Below, piece after piece: positions 1 to 12,200 of a stretch of DNA of 64,000 bases. The notes beneath the pieces were generated by a model that made no database searches, was not told the origin of the DNA, and was given only the letters and a program-made list of their open reading frames with translations. A program made the translations under genes and the position numbers. Location: assembly GCF_963576615.1 (NCBI RefSeq), contig NC_088708.1:60809196-60873195 (forward strand). The letters are read 5' to 3'. The stretch is from Watersipora subatra (Eukaryota; Bryozoa; Gymnolaemata; Cheilostomatida; Watersiporidae). Every line of letters begins with the position of its first letter. Within the stretch, counting starts at the first letter, position 1.

Positions 1-539
1 AGTTTTGATTATTGCAGTGGTTAAAAGGCTGTCGGCCAAGTGTATTGGTTTTGCAGTCATTCCAAGCCGGGTGCCTTGCATTGAAATCACCAAGTATAGC
101 TAGTTCTGTGCACTTGAGGTTAGGCATTTTGGCTCTGGCTCTACCAATTTGTTTGAGAACAGTATCTAGTTTTGTTGTATTTTCAGGTTGAATATATGTT
201 GATCCAGAGTATGAATCATTTACAATTTATGTTGATGGCAATGAAGAGTATCTCTGAATCTTGTTGTTTTAGACTGTGTAGTCTGTCTGAGCTTATAGTG
301 TTGTGTACTAATATAGCAACACCGCCTTGTCTAGAGGGGCTCTGGTGGTTCGGTTTTAAGTGAACGCTGTAATTTTTCAAGTAATCATTTAATATCTGCA
401 TTGTTTTAGTTTCTAAAATGAATACTAGATCTGCTTTGTTTTGAGTGATGTAGTTGTCTAGAGCTAATAGTGAGGAATGGGAACAACCATTTATGTTAAT
501 CTGCATCATCTTTAGCTTGTTGTTAGACTTATTAGCCAT
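1..539 (-). pseudogene. LINE ORF2, apurinic-like endonuclease N-terminus (partial, frameshifted)
   Basis: This is the 5' part of ORF2 of a non-LTR retrotransposon, cut by the window edge. ATG is at 539-537 and overlaps the ORF1 stop by 8 nt (ATGGCTAA), a typical LINE ORF1/ORF2 junction. The first 107 codons hold endonuclease/exonuclease/phosphatase (EEP) hallmarks: the N-terminal QININGC, DLVFILET with the catalytic Glu, and GGVAILV. The frame ends at a TGA (216-218), but the fold continues in a neighbouring frame to base 1, including GDFNARHPAW (rev. comp. of 62-91). So a single indel near 216-235 breaks the gene. EEP plus zinc-knuckle ORF1 points to the Jockey/CR1/I assemblage; the reverse transcriptase would lie outside the window. 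Confidence 0.85.
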
Positions 540-1860
540 AGTAGTTGATGGAGTGCAACATTTGTTTATGTCTCAGTTCTTGCCGATTAAAGAGCTCTCT
601 GTATTTTGGGCAGTTTTTATCTATGGATTTGTGCTTCCTTCGACAGTTAATGCATTTCTTTTTATTTGGGCATTTATCATGCATTTTTTCATTGGAGTCA
701 GAACAGTGCTGACATATTTTTTGGCTCATGCAGTCTGTAGCTATGTGACCAAATTTCTTGCATTTATAGCATTGTGTCACTGAGATCCGTCCACCTAATG
801 GTTCTACTTTGATAGCGAGACGGTCTATAATGACTCTGGTGTGTAGGGCCTTTTCGAGGTCAGTTTTGCTTTCAAAACTGGTTTTCACGGCTGAAGTGTT
901 TGAGTTGCCTCTCTTATACCGCGTAACCTCTGTGACGTTATAGCCTTGTTGTTGTAAGTCCTCCTGTATCTGTTCATTGGTTTTGTCGATTGGAACTCCC
1001 TTTAATACACCTGATTTTAGAGTTGGTGAAATGGTCTTTTTTACTTTGGAGTTTCCAAAGTTTGTTGGCTCCCATTGAGAGATAACTTTGTCGACCATTA
1101 GCTCTTCTCTGAGTTGAACTAGAACATTGCCGTTAGCGCTATGAGAAATCCTATTTATGGTGCTTTCTTTGTCTTAACCTATTATTCTTCTGATATTGTT
1201 ATTCTTGCTGAGGTTGGTTTTGCCATTGCATTTGTATATTACAATGAGTTTGTTTGGGTCAAATGTAACTCTTGGCATGTTAGATGTAATTGTAGTAGGT
1301 CGAGCATCATTTCTGCTAATTGCATTGCTGTTGGGTGAAGCTATGTTTAGATTGTTTGAGACATGCTTGACATTGTTTGTGCTGTTTGAGTTTCTAATAA
1401 GTAAATTTCCCCTTAGGTTGTCTGTGGTTTGGGAAAGAGCTGCATTCTTGTACAATTTTTGTTCTTCTCTTTGTTCTCTGTTACCGTGTTTTAGGTTATC
1501 TACACGTTGACTAAGGTTTCCTATTTTTGGGCCTGTTGTCATTTGAAGTTCAGTGCTTGTTTCTTTAATACTTGATATTTCTTTTTCTAATTTCTCTATT
1601 CTTTGTATGGTTAATGAGAGTTGATTTTGTATGTCTACCATAAACTGTTTTTCAACCAGGATCATCTCGGACTGCTTTTCCTGTGCCTTCTCTACTGTCT
1701 TTACTGGACTTGAAGCTGCGCTGTGTTCTTGAAGAGAATTGGAATTGGTTATTATATGTAGACCGTCAACAGAGGTCCTATTTGAGTGTTTATTTGACTG
1801 AAAGAATAACAGAGACTTCTTTAACTTATCTGAAAATCTTCGGCTTTCTACTGTTAACAT
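532..1860 (-). pseudogene. LINE ORF1, coiled coil and three zinc knuckles, one in-frame stop
   Basis: This is the gag-like ORF1 of the same LINE. From 1860 downwards it has a Ser/Thr-rich stretch, a coiled coil around 1650-1500 (heptad-like, e.g. IQRIEKLEKEISSIKE), a linker, and at the C-terminus three Cys/His knuckles in a row: CYKCKKFGHIATDC, CQHCSDSNEKMHDKC and CINCRRKHKSIDKNC (about 690-560). These bind nucleic acid in LINE RNPs. The only break in 443 codons is a TAA at 1176-1174; the frame before and after it is the same and open. ORF1 probably starts further upstream, in the J-domain-like segment (see 1861-2571). Confidence 0.85.
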
Positions 1861-2571
1861 GGAACAGTTTGAAGGGAACTATTGTAGCTAGTCAGTAATG
1901 GTTTGATAACTTCTTCAGCATAGGACAGGGCCATACAGCCTTGGATGAATATTGTGCCATTGGTGTATACGAAGATAAACAGTTAGTGAGTTTTGTTGCC
2001 AAACTGTTTTCCCGGGCTTTCTTTTTGATTACTCTTTGGAATAGTTTTTGGAGTTTTATTCCATAACTCTCTTATTTTAGCTGTCCACTTGGTTGTATGG
2101 GCAGGGAATCCATAAATCAAAAAAGATTGAAAGGGCTGGCACGTAACCGGGCAGCTATTAATTGTCTGGTATGCCATGTCCTTCTTTACGACCATGTTTG
2201 AGAAAGGGTCGTCCATGGATAAGTCTTGGATTATGTCACTGTACGCTTTATTGATAATGCTCAAGAGGTTTGTGCATTCATCTTTCTGTTCTTTGTTGTT
2301 CTTGTCAGGGTGGAATTTTTGTGATAGCATTCCCGAAGGGATTTTTGGCTGTGGCTATTCCAGCTGTGTGGTCCATTTCCTGGATTTTTACATCCTGCAC
2401 TATAAGGATATCATATTTTGACATACTGCTGTCAGGGTAATAGGTTTGAAATGTTTGCTTTGTAACAGTGCATAGGTCTTTGGTGACATGACAGTGAGTA
2501 GATTGATGTTTATCTAAATAATTTTCTATATTGTTGAATAGAGTGGGTTTGGTTTGCTGTGTATTTTGCAT
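1861..2571 (-). pseudogene. J-domain-like N-terminal extension of LINE ORF1 (frameshifted)
   Basis: Reading the minus strand from an ATG at 2571, the sequence gives SKYDILIV, then about 30 residues, then LSQKFHPDKN and LLSIINKAYSDI. This is the layout of a J-domain (DnaJ): helix I, helix II, the HPD loop at 2312-2304, and helix III. A frameshift lies at about 2335-2305. A stop at 1985-1983 is followed by an open stretch (VYTNGTIFIQG) that leads into ORF1 with a second frameshift near 1861-1890. The frames at 2571 and at 1860 are identical, so the two shifts cancel. I infer one ancestral ORF1 of about 680 codons (2571-532) with an N-terminal J-domain. It could also be an unrelated ORF that happens to lie next to the LINE. 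Confidence 0.6.
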
Positions 2572-2639
2572 GTTGCTGGTCCTGATTTGGTTAGTATGAA
2601 TGTAATACTAGAGGCTGATATGAGTAGGTATTAAATGAC

Positions 2640-3149
2640 AACAAATATTCATCAAGAAACTGAGCCGTCTCAAGCAGTTTATAGCCACCTGTATCTTTAT
2701 GGTGCTCTAATAAACCGCGCATGTGGCTGGCTTCACTATTCCCAGGATTTACTATTTGCAGGATATTTTTCCTATTCGTTTAACTGTTCACTATTTACTA
2801 TATCGCGCCAAGTAAAGGCAGGCAAATTCCTTTACAATACGTACAGTAAAAATAAAAAAAGTTCTCTGCGCACTGGAGATACGTTCACGCACTTATGCAC
2901 TGCAACGAACTGGACAGAGGAAGGTGGATGCTTGGTGGTGCTTGCCTCTTTCCGACGCTAATATGTTGGTAATACCATTGCTAATAGCGGCGTACATACG
3001 CGCAGACATGTTCGTATGTACCGTTGTTCGTAACTCGAATGTTCGTAAGTACGGGAGCTTCTGTATACATTTCCCTTTGCAAACGCCTTATAAAACTTAT
3101 TTTTACACTTATGAGGATTACCATTCTTGCTATTTTTTGTGTTTTCTAG
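2640..3149. other. Unassigned stretch upstream of first visible RPTP exon
   Basis: No exon, transposon end or promoter was recognised here. Short open frames exist, but they show no known motif and no matching splice sites. A patch near 2990-3060 repeats GTTCG/CGTAC words on both strands (imperfect inverted repeat). The LINE to the left probably lies in an upstream intron of the RPTP-like gene. Confidence 0.4.
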
Positions 3150-3262
3150 TTTCCACAAAACGTGTGAAAGTATCCGTAACACTAAGAAGTTCAAACTCAG
3201 TACTTTTGGAGTGGCGATTACCTTATCAGCTAAAGATTAACCCTTCTTTCGAGAGATGTGAG
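3150..3262 (+). CDS. RPTP-like exon a: first half of fibronectin III domain
   Basis: Acceptor TTTTCTAG, donor GAG|GTAGGG; enters in phase 1, leaves in phase 0. It encodes [20 protein letters not shown], the A-C strand pattern of an FnIII domain with its core Trp. No earlier exon was found in the window. Confidence 0.7.
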
Positions 3263-6200
3263 GTAGGGCTATACTTTACAGTATCATACATACAGGTCTC
3301 TAAGTGTTGATTCATCTTATCATGTTTTATATAAATTTACTCTCACACCTTTAAACTTGTCATTTAACTGTCTTAAACCAGGTTAATGTTTATAAACTCC
3401 AGCTCACAAGTTGCATATAAGAGTCTTATTTTATCTAATTATCACCAGTTATGTCTTATGAGTGTACCTTGCTACTGCTACACTCAAAATAGTCAGGTTT
3501 AATGTGTTCAAAAACGTTCTTTCTCATGCATATCTGAGCATGGCTAGGTCTCCTTACTCCGTTCTTCAAACAGTAATTTTAATAATCCAACAACTTTTTG
3601 TATGGCATCTCATTTTCTATTCTTATAAGCCTAAGTCATTTTATTGCTAAACGAAACCTATTTCAAGTAGAACTGATAGTCGGAAATTTTTGAACTTTGA
3701 AGTTTTGTCAGCTGTGCATCATCTTTTTATCACTGCTGAGACTTACTTTAGCAATATTATTAGCTCAGAGCCATACTTCTACTTACTTTAACTAGTCAAG
3801 ATCTTTTACTATAGGCTGGTTAGTACAGTACATCTCGGTAGCTGTGAGAGACAACTATGAGATCAGCTATCACTAACAAGTAGTAGTAAAACTTCAAGTA
3901 ATGGCCACCTTGTTTCTTTGTATACAATTAAGCCTAGCTTTACAATGGTTTCTCAATGAAATTCTTTTGAGGGCTGATGCAAATTTGTGTGAATATTTGT
4001 TTGAACATTTCTAATAGTTTTTCAACTTAAAACATCCCAACTTGTCCAAAACTACAGTTGTGCAAAGAAAAATTCAGAGACTGATATAAATTAAAAACAA
4101 AGCGCAAACATAATAAAGGATTTATTGATTAAGTTAATCTAAACTATAGTAAGTGTAAGTAAAAGTAAATTACGCTAGATATTTCTATTACTCACTGTAT
4201 GCCAAAACTTATGCATTGCTGAGCCTACTCTTTCTTTTACAAGTCCTTAAGGTAAGCGAACAATGGAAATCTCTTTGACTAAAACCTACTTTATCTATTA
4301 CATTTTAAAAGTTTTTTAAATGTTTAATTTTATTTTTTAGCATATTTTATTACAATATATGTGTTTCATGGTGCAGTATATATTTCTGTATAATGTCGCT
4401 ATCATTGCTTATCAGGCTTTGAATGAATTACAACAAATAGACTGTATTCTTATACGACGATTTTCTCCAACATAATAATAGTTTTGATAACTGTATATAA
4501 CTAATAGTGGATAAAAATAATTTTGTTTGTGTAAGTTTCAGGGCATTTTTTTGGTTTTTTACTTTTAAAGTTGACGCTTCAGTCATTCAATTTCAGTTGG
4601 GGGATCTTTTTGTTTGCTTTAAGCTACAGTGGTTATTTGTGACAAGAACTGAAGGTTATCTTGTAAAATTCATAAGGAAGACCTGATGTATTATGTAGCT
4701 TTACCCTTGTTCAAAGTTTCTTGCTAAACCTGATGCAAACTTTTCTAGACCTCATAATTTATCAAAGTTTTAAGATGAGGTGTCAGCTAAAAATTGTTAT
4801 TTCACGGTTGTTAATATATTTGACAGATCAACTGTCTTATTAAAAACAGTACATTCAATCGTGGTGCTAATAGTGCACTGCCACATTTGACTAGAAATAG
4901 ACAGTCAGCAAATATCACCTCACTATCCTCTCAAGTTCAGTACAGTTGCCAAATGAGAGAATCTTGGTCCAATGGATATTCACTGTGGTCTGCGTATTTT
5001 GTCTTTTGGACTAAACCAGCAGGTAAAAACTATTATGTACTTTGTCTATTGTTTTAAACATGATATTTAAAACTATATTATGTTCTTTGGCTCAAAAATG
5101 TTTTACTTAGACTTAAAAGTAAAAACTAAGCAATGAACACATAGGACACATAGAGCATACAAACACATTCTACATACTTCTTTCATATGCATTATATAAC
5201 TATCTAATATTATTTTCTTTGCAATATACTTTATACTACATTCACTGAAATTTATTTATCACAACGATGAACTCATTGTTTTGACTAACTTCTCTTGGCT
5301 GCATAATTAAATATGGGTAGAACAAGCTTTGACAATGACTTGCGATATTTAATGTTTACCTGCTTTTTTCTGTCATGAAGTTGAAATGTAATTAAAATTG
5401 CTTTCTGACAACTGTTTTATGATATGAACACCAAAACCTGCTGCTGTTAGCAAAAGGTTTGTTCTTTAGCTCATGAATAAAAGTAAATTAATAAATTTTC
5501 TGTAGAACCGGTTGATGTTGAGTAGTTAAGCTAGTCTTATTATTCTGTTGAGGTAATAGTGAGTTTGTTATTAGATGTATCACAGCATAATCATAAGTTA
5601 TTGTGTTATATTTACTATAGGTTATTTAGGTCTGCTTTGAAAATACACAATCTTGGTTTTATTGACAGACTTAATTTAATTTACATACTTTGCTTCAATT
5701 TGGTAGTTCTTATAGTCCTTTTATAACCATAGTAAAGTGGTTTATATGTCTATATAGAAACTCAGTCATTTTTCGTCAGGGAAAAAAACTATTTACACTT
5801 TTAGCAATTGAGTGGAGCTTCTCTGAAAAAGAGCCAGTAGTTAATGACACACTGGTAACTCTAACCCTACCAACACCTCTCAACCTCCAATCACCAGACG
5901 GATATGAGATTTTGCTAATAGCTGTTCAGACAAACTTTAGGGTCAAGAGGGAGTTGAGCAGCACTGACGTACAAACCAGTAATTACTCCTACATTACCGC
6001 TGAGCTTCCTGTTAGCAACCTCTCTGATAAGTTCACAGTTGGAGACAGTATTACATATGGTAGATACGTGAATAGACCTCTACATCCGGGAGACTACACA
6101 TTCTATATTGGACTAAAGCCAGTTACTGAGAAGGTGGTTGATTTCACCTCATCTTCCTATTGGCAGGTAGAAGTAGGTGGGTTAGACATATATAGAAGGA

Positions 6201-9200
6201 TTTGTGATAATACTTAAAAATGCTGTAAATGCTGTTGTTGTTGTTGCGTTAGGAATTCCTGGCAGCTCAAAGTTTTAACCATAATGAATTAGTAGAATAT
6301 TAATGTCATATCAATGCTTTCTGTGTCTTTACTGTATATTGTATCTTTTTACTGTGTAGTTGCTAAAAATACGAAGAAAAGTAAAAGTGCAGGCAGTTCT
6401 GGAGGATTAGGTGGTGGCCTTGCTGTTCTTTTAATCATTGGGATCACTCTGACCCTTGTATTCCTTCGCAGACACTTGAGGTAGGCTGCATGCTCTGATA
6501 AAAACTTATATAAAAATCCTCATTTTAAAATATGGCAATTTTGCTCTTGTTTGAACTATTAGATGAACAAGCTAAGATGAATAAAGCATAGAATAGTGCC
6601 GCTGGCGGCGTTGTAACTGTTGCTTTGCATAGGTAAACAGTTGCTTGATTTTAGCTGGCTATTATTGATAGAATTCTCTAGAAACTTCCATACACACGTT
6701 TTTCATCTAAATAGTACCATGTAATTTTATGTTCTATGTTAAAGAATTCAGAAACATTAAGTAGATGTATTTGGACACTTTACTACATGGGCAAGTGCAA
6801 GATCTTTTTAACGGAGTAGCCAAGCTTTGTTATTTTTAATTGACTCGTGTCTCGCAATCACTCACTGTCACAATGTGGTAACACCTACTTTTTTGCAATA
6901 GAAAAAACAATGAAAGAGCAGTAGATGCCCAACGAGCTTACCTAAAAATGAGCTTAAATTCACGTAAGTACTTGTTATTTTTCATGAGCTTTATCTGAAA
7001 AGTCAAATACTTCTTAAATACTAATGCTTTTGCTGTTCATAAGTATACAGCTTACAGTTTTAATGGGCAGATGCTTTTAGATTCTCCGCTTGCATCGTTC
7101 AGGGGTAAATATCGTACAATATTTAAAAATGCCTATTGTTGAATTCAGATATGTGATAAGCATTAGTTCAGGCCTACAAATATTAATAAACTTGGAGTTG
7201 TTATCTATACACGCTTTTAATGATGGGCGATCAGCTTGATTATAACTCTAACAGCCAGAGAATGTTCAGCAAACAATTCTAATAAAACGTTCCCAGCATA
7301 CACTAAACAGTTTAGTCAGGTCAGGTATGTGTACTCGCTAAATATGAAGTTCGATACAACCAGCATTATGGGTTACATTGCCGACAACTAAACCGGCAAG
7401 ATCAGCTTTATTTCATTTTACACTGTAAAACATCACTTGATCATTCACATAATAAAATGAGTCATTGCTTGAGATCTTTCTGCAGAAATTTGGAGTTTTT
7501 AACCATTACATATGACATAATTAGAGCTGATCTGTGACTCAAACCTAACCAATAAGCCTTCTAGCTAATAAAATCTCAAAAACTTTGTGCAGTAATCATT
7601 AAAATATAACAGAGCATGTCATCAAACATTGTCGGTCACCTGATGCCATATTCTGTTTGTGTAAAACTTATTGAAGTTAGTTGTCTAGTCGTTGTAGTGA
7701 GCAGTACAAAGTTGTACAATAAGTTGATCCTAGTTTTAATATGTGTGTTTTCTGCACTCCGTAAAAAATCTCTTTAGAAGAGTCCAGCATGAATGGTATC
7801 ATTTCACAAAATATTAGTCAGGTAGAGATCATGCATCACAAAGGTTTCAAGCAGAAATGTAAACATTCTCACACTTTCTATAATAGTCATAATGGCCGTA
7901 TGCTTATAGCCATTTTTTCCGTGGCCATAAACACTGCATAAATAGCTATGTTAGCATAGTTCACAAGATAGGGTTCATGTTTTCACTGTCTATAGTTGAG
8001 TGATTTATCCTAATAATGTGGGGCATTTCTAAAACTCAGGCAATGTTTTTGTTATTTGTTTTACATAACACAACCGAAACCTATCAAACTCTGCTATGCA
8101 CATCTTTAGACTGATAAGCTATCGATAATGTGAAATCTTTAGGAACACTATTCATTTACGTGTAGATTTGTGGGATTTCTTTTACAGCGAAAAAAAACTG
8201 GTTGCTTATAGTTAAACTCTGAAGTCTTGTTTTCTTAAGTTGTTATGAAAGCCACTCTTATATGTTTTAGTAAGCATGTTTACTATATACTACAGTAAAG
8301 TATACTACACACCTCCATAAACCTCCATAAAGTTGGTTTCACATACTTTCGTCTATGGAGGTGTGTAGTATGTTTCACATATTTTCATCTGTGGAGGTGT
8401 GTGGTATGTTTCACATATTTTCATCTGTGGAGGTGTGTAGTATCTTTTACATATTTTCATCTATGGAGGTGTGTATTATGTTTCACTTACTTTCATCTAT
8501 GGAGGTGTGCAGTATATTTCACATACTTTTATCTATGGAGGTGTGTAGTATGTTTCACATACTTTTATCTATGGAGGTGTGTAGTATGTTTCACATACTT
8601 TTATCTATGGAGGTGTGTATTATGTTTCACATAGTTTCATCTATGGAGGTGTTAGTATGTTTCACATATTTTTGTCTGTGGAGGTGTGTAGTATGTTTCA
8701 CATACTTTTATCTATGGAGGTGTGTAGTATGTTTCACATACTTTTATCTATGGAGGTGTGTAGTATGTTTCACATACTTTTATCTATGGAGGTGTGTATT
8801 ATGTTTCACATAGTTTCATCTATGGAGGTGTTAGTATGTTTCACATAGTTTTATCTGTGGAGATGTGTAGTGTGCTTCACATACTTTCATCTGTGGAGAT
8901 GTGTAGTATGTTTCACATATTTTCATCTATGGAGTGTGTAGTATGTTTCACATATTTTTGTCTGTGGAGGTGTGTAGTATGTTTCACATATTTTCATCGG
9001 TTGAGGTGTGTAGGATCTTTTACACAGTTTCCTCTATGGATCTGTGTGGAGTGTTTTACATATTTTCATCTATGGAGGTGTGGAGTATGTGTCCAATGTT
9101 TTGGCATAAGAACAACAGTAAAAAACATGAACGATTCAAAATTAACAAATTTACATGACATTAAGAATATACTTAGATGTTCATTTTCAAATCACCATAT

Positions 9201-12200
9201 TTATGCCATTACATTTTTGAAACAACATTATAGAAAGGTTTGATCCGAATAGGTGAGAACTTTGTCTTTGACACATTTTGAGTCCACTTTTAATATATTA
9301 ACTTTTTGTTTTTTCATTAGACTAACAGCTGGCATAAACATACTGTGAAATCTTTAATTGAGTTTGATTCATATAACAGCAAAAAGTTGGTTGCTTGTTG
9401 TTAAACTCTGAAGTCTTGTTTTATAAAGTTGTTCCGAAAGCCATTCTTGTAGAAAAGGATATATCAAAATTCAGATTGTGAAGAGTGAGAAGTAATTTAT
9501 ATTTTTTATTTGTGACTTTATTTTTCCTATTTTGTTTTTTTCAGAATGAGGAATTATTTTATATGTACGTGACTATACTGTTTTAGTTATAACAACATTG
9601 AATTTATTATAATAGTTTAATAATAGAAATTTACATTTCATTAATTATGATAATTAGGTATATTCTGGGTGTACTTCCAATAATATTACCGTTATTCCTT
9701 CTATTATTATTGCATAAAGTGGCTGTAAAACACAAATTAATCACAAACTATTTATGAAAGACATGTTCAAGTTAGCAAAGGGTAAAGGCGTCAAACGATT
9801 AAATTGAGATATGTAATCTTCCTGCCATTGCGCGATCGAATTTTCTCACAAATATGCACAGTTTGATAATATTATTGACAGAGTCTGCTAACTAACAGTA
9901 GGTTGGCTTTTAAGCATGCTATTAACCATACTTCTTTCATTAGTTATTTTACAAGAGCTAAGCTGCTCGGGATAACATAAAGGTATACACCTGTTTTAGA
10001 ACTGGTCAATTATCTAACAAAAGATTGCATGGGAAATAATTTGGTCTCTTGTCAAGTTCAAAACCAAAATTGCCTAACTTTTTAAATGAAATTCCATATC
10101 ACTTGTGCATAAAATTTCATTTACGTGCGCTGAAATTCTATGCACAAGTGCATGAAATTTTTTGTGCATGTAAACCCACTAAAAATTTGATGCATTTCTT
10201 GAAATGAATAAAATTTCAAATAAAAATTTGGAAACTTTTTAAAATTCTATGCATTTCACAAAATTTCCATGCATTTTCAATGCTTAAATCAAGTTTTATT
10301 TGTAGTTCTTCAAGTGAGTTTTTTTCATTCAACTTTGAACCAATGTTTAAATCAGATGAAAAAAACTCACTTGAAGAACTACAAATAAACCTTGACTTAA
10401 GCCTTGAGTATTTAAGTCATCATCGGTCTGAACACAGCTGCGCTTATCAGCATATTTTATGTCGCTTTTCATCTTAAACTTAGAACTGGCTCTTGATTCT
10501 GAAGAAATTTAAATACACACAGAGCTGCTGAGTTTGCTCATGTTTGGTTCACTGATATGACATATCAGTTAATCATTAACTTTTTGTTACATGTACAACT
10601 TCACATAGTCACGCTACTGCCTGATTTCCCATGTTTATCTTTACCCTCTTTCTCTCTTACCCTTATCTTTTACCTTTTTCTTCCTTTACTTTCATTAACC
10701 TTTTATACTCGACACAAATGTTATAATTATTCTCTGTCAACCGTACTAAGTGTCTGAGTTGAGTTTGATTCAGTGGCTCTGGTATAGGTACATGAGCTCT
10801 GAAAATTTGTATGTATTTGAAAATTTGTAATCATCAATTCAATTGAGTAGTTGACATAATTTTTTGTTTTTGTTGAATTTAAAAAGCAGTCAGCGTTATT
10901 CTAATCAAGTAGTTTTCCTTGTTTGAATATCTAGATATCAATCTATATTGTGGTTAGTTTGTACCAAAACTTCACCAATTTATTTATGATCTCAATGTAT
11001 TTGCATTTGGAACATGTGTTCTTTTTTGCCTAAATCCTGAATAGCTAGGTCAATCAAAAACACGCAATCTTGAAGTCTGTAGAGCCAACTCAGAACAAAA
11101 TACAAATTTTCAAGCACTTTGAACGCTTGTAGTTTTTTACGTTTGCTTTTCTTACAAGTAGCCTTTTCAGCCTTCGAATGCAATGGATACACAAATGTAA
11201 AATCGTATGGTTGTAGCTCAAAGCGGGGAAGAGTATACTAAGATGTTAAATACCGGAGGTGACACTCATAAATATGGTATATGTCAGCCTTCAGGAGCCT
11301 CCAGAGACAACTACTTACAAGATGAGGTAAAAAACAGAGTTTAAGATATTGCAACAGCATATGAAGCAGTTGTTAGTTGACACAAACAGACTGCTGTTGA
11401 GTTTAACATACATCTTTCCTTAGTTTATACAATTACTTTGAGATTAAAATTAAAAATTTATGCTGCATATTAGCCATAATGAAAAAGACTAATGCAGTTT
11501 CACTTTCTTTTAGCGAGAAAAGAATCTCTTGATTTCCCACAATGATAAGCAGGCAATAGATGTGAGACTGAGCAAGTCTAGAGACACGATAGCAGGTAGG
11601 ACCATATTTTTAATACATCCTAACTTTGTGCAGTGTTTAAATGTGTGATAATGTAATTAATGCGTTCATGGCTGCGTTTCTACTATCTGTGAGTGCCTGT
11701 ACCCTGGCAGTTCAGTGTGCTGTGAGGAATCGTGGTGTGCCCATGAGGTGCAGTGATTACATGTTTGCTTAGTCATTCTGTGAAGGAATGTAGTTTTGCT
11801 TTGTGCAGTTATTCGAACCTTGGTTTATCAAGCTAAAAGTTGTGAGTTTAAATCCTGTTTGGTGCAGTTTTTTTTCCAGCTTTTACAACAGGCAGGCAAA
11901 TGAACACGGCTCATATTATAGTAAAGAGTTTTATTTGAACTCATCACCCATGTTACGATGTGATGATTCTGCTTTTATACTTTAGAGCTGATTGTTGCCT
12001 GTGGTTTATAGGTGTTTGAAGACCTGGTGAATTTACTCCTGTTTAGTTTTATAGTTTTAGTTTTATATCTATACTAGTTACAGTTTTATATCTGTTAACA
12101 TTTATCAACGTTGCTGTCACGAGCATAAGATATTTGTTATCGTTTATTTTTCCTTCATCATTACATACTTTTATTTTGTCATTAAACTCCTCAGCTACAA

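Larger units (their letters stand above)
6964..11216 (+). other. Large intron with minisatellite and hairpin
   Basis: 4.25-kb intron of the RPTP-like gene. It contains the 36-bp minisatellite (8350-9092) flanked by diverged direct repeats (8130-8265 and 9340-9450) and a long-arm hairpin (10279-10405). Between 10080 and 10275 there are several copies of the word AAATTTCAT and its complement. No further exon was seen. Confidence 0.7.

Noticed and set aside
454..783. Plus-strand ORF of 109 codons with hydrophobic stretches
   Set aside because: Antisense shadow of the LINE ORF1 zinc knuckles and the ORF2 start on the minus strand.
2635..3310. Additional coding exon upstream of the FnIII exon
   Set aside because: The open frames have no motif, and no donor with the needed phase 1 was convincing; only 3150-3262 is supported.
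8350..9092. CRISPR-like repeat array
   Set aside because: Units are contiguous without unique spacers and the genome is eukaryotic; it is a minisatellite.
8355..9243. Long open frames with a 12-residue repeat ([12 protein letters not shown])
   Set aside because: They are read-through of the 36-bp minisatellite; several overlapping frames are open for the same reason, and no splice or start context supports translation.
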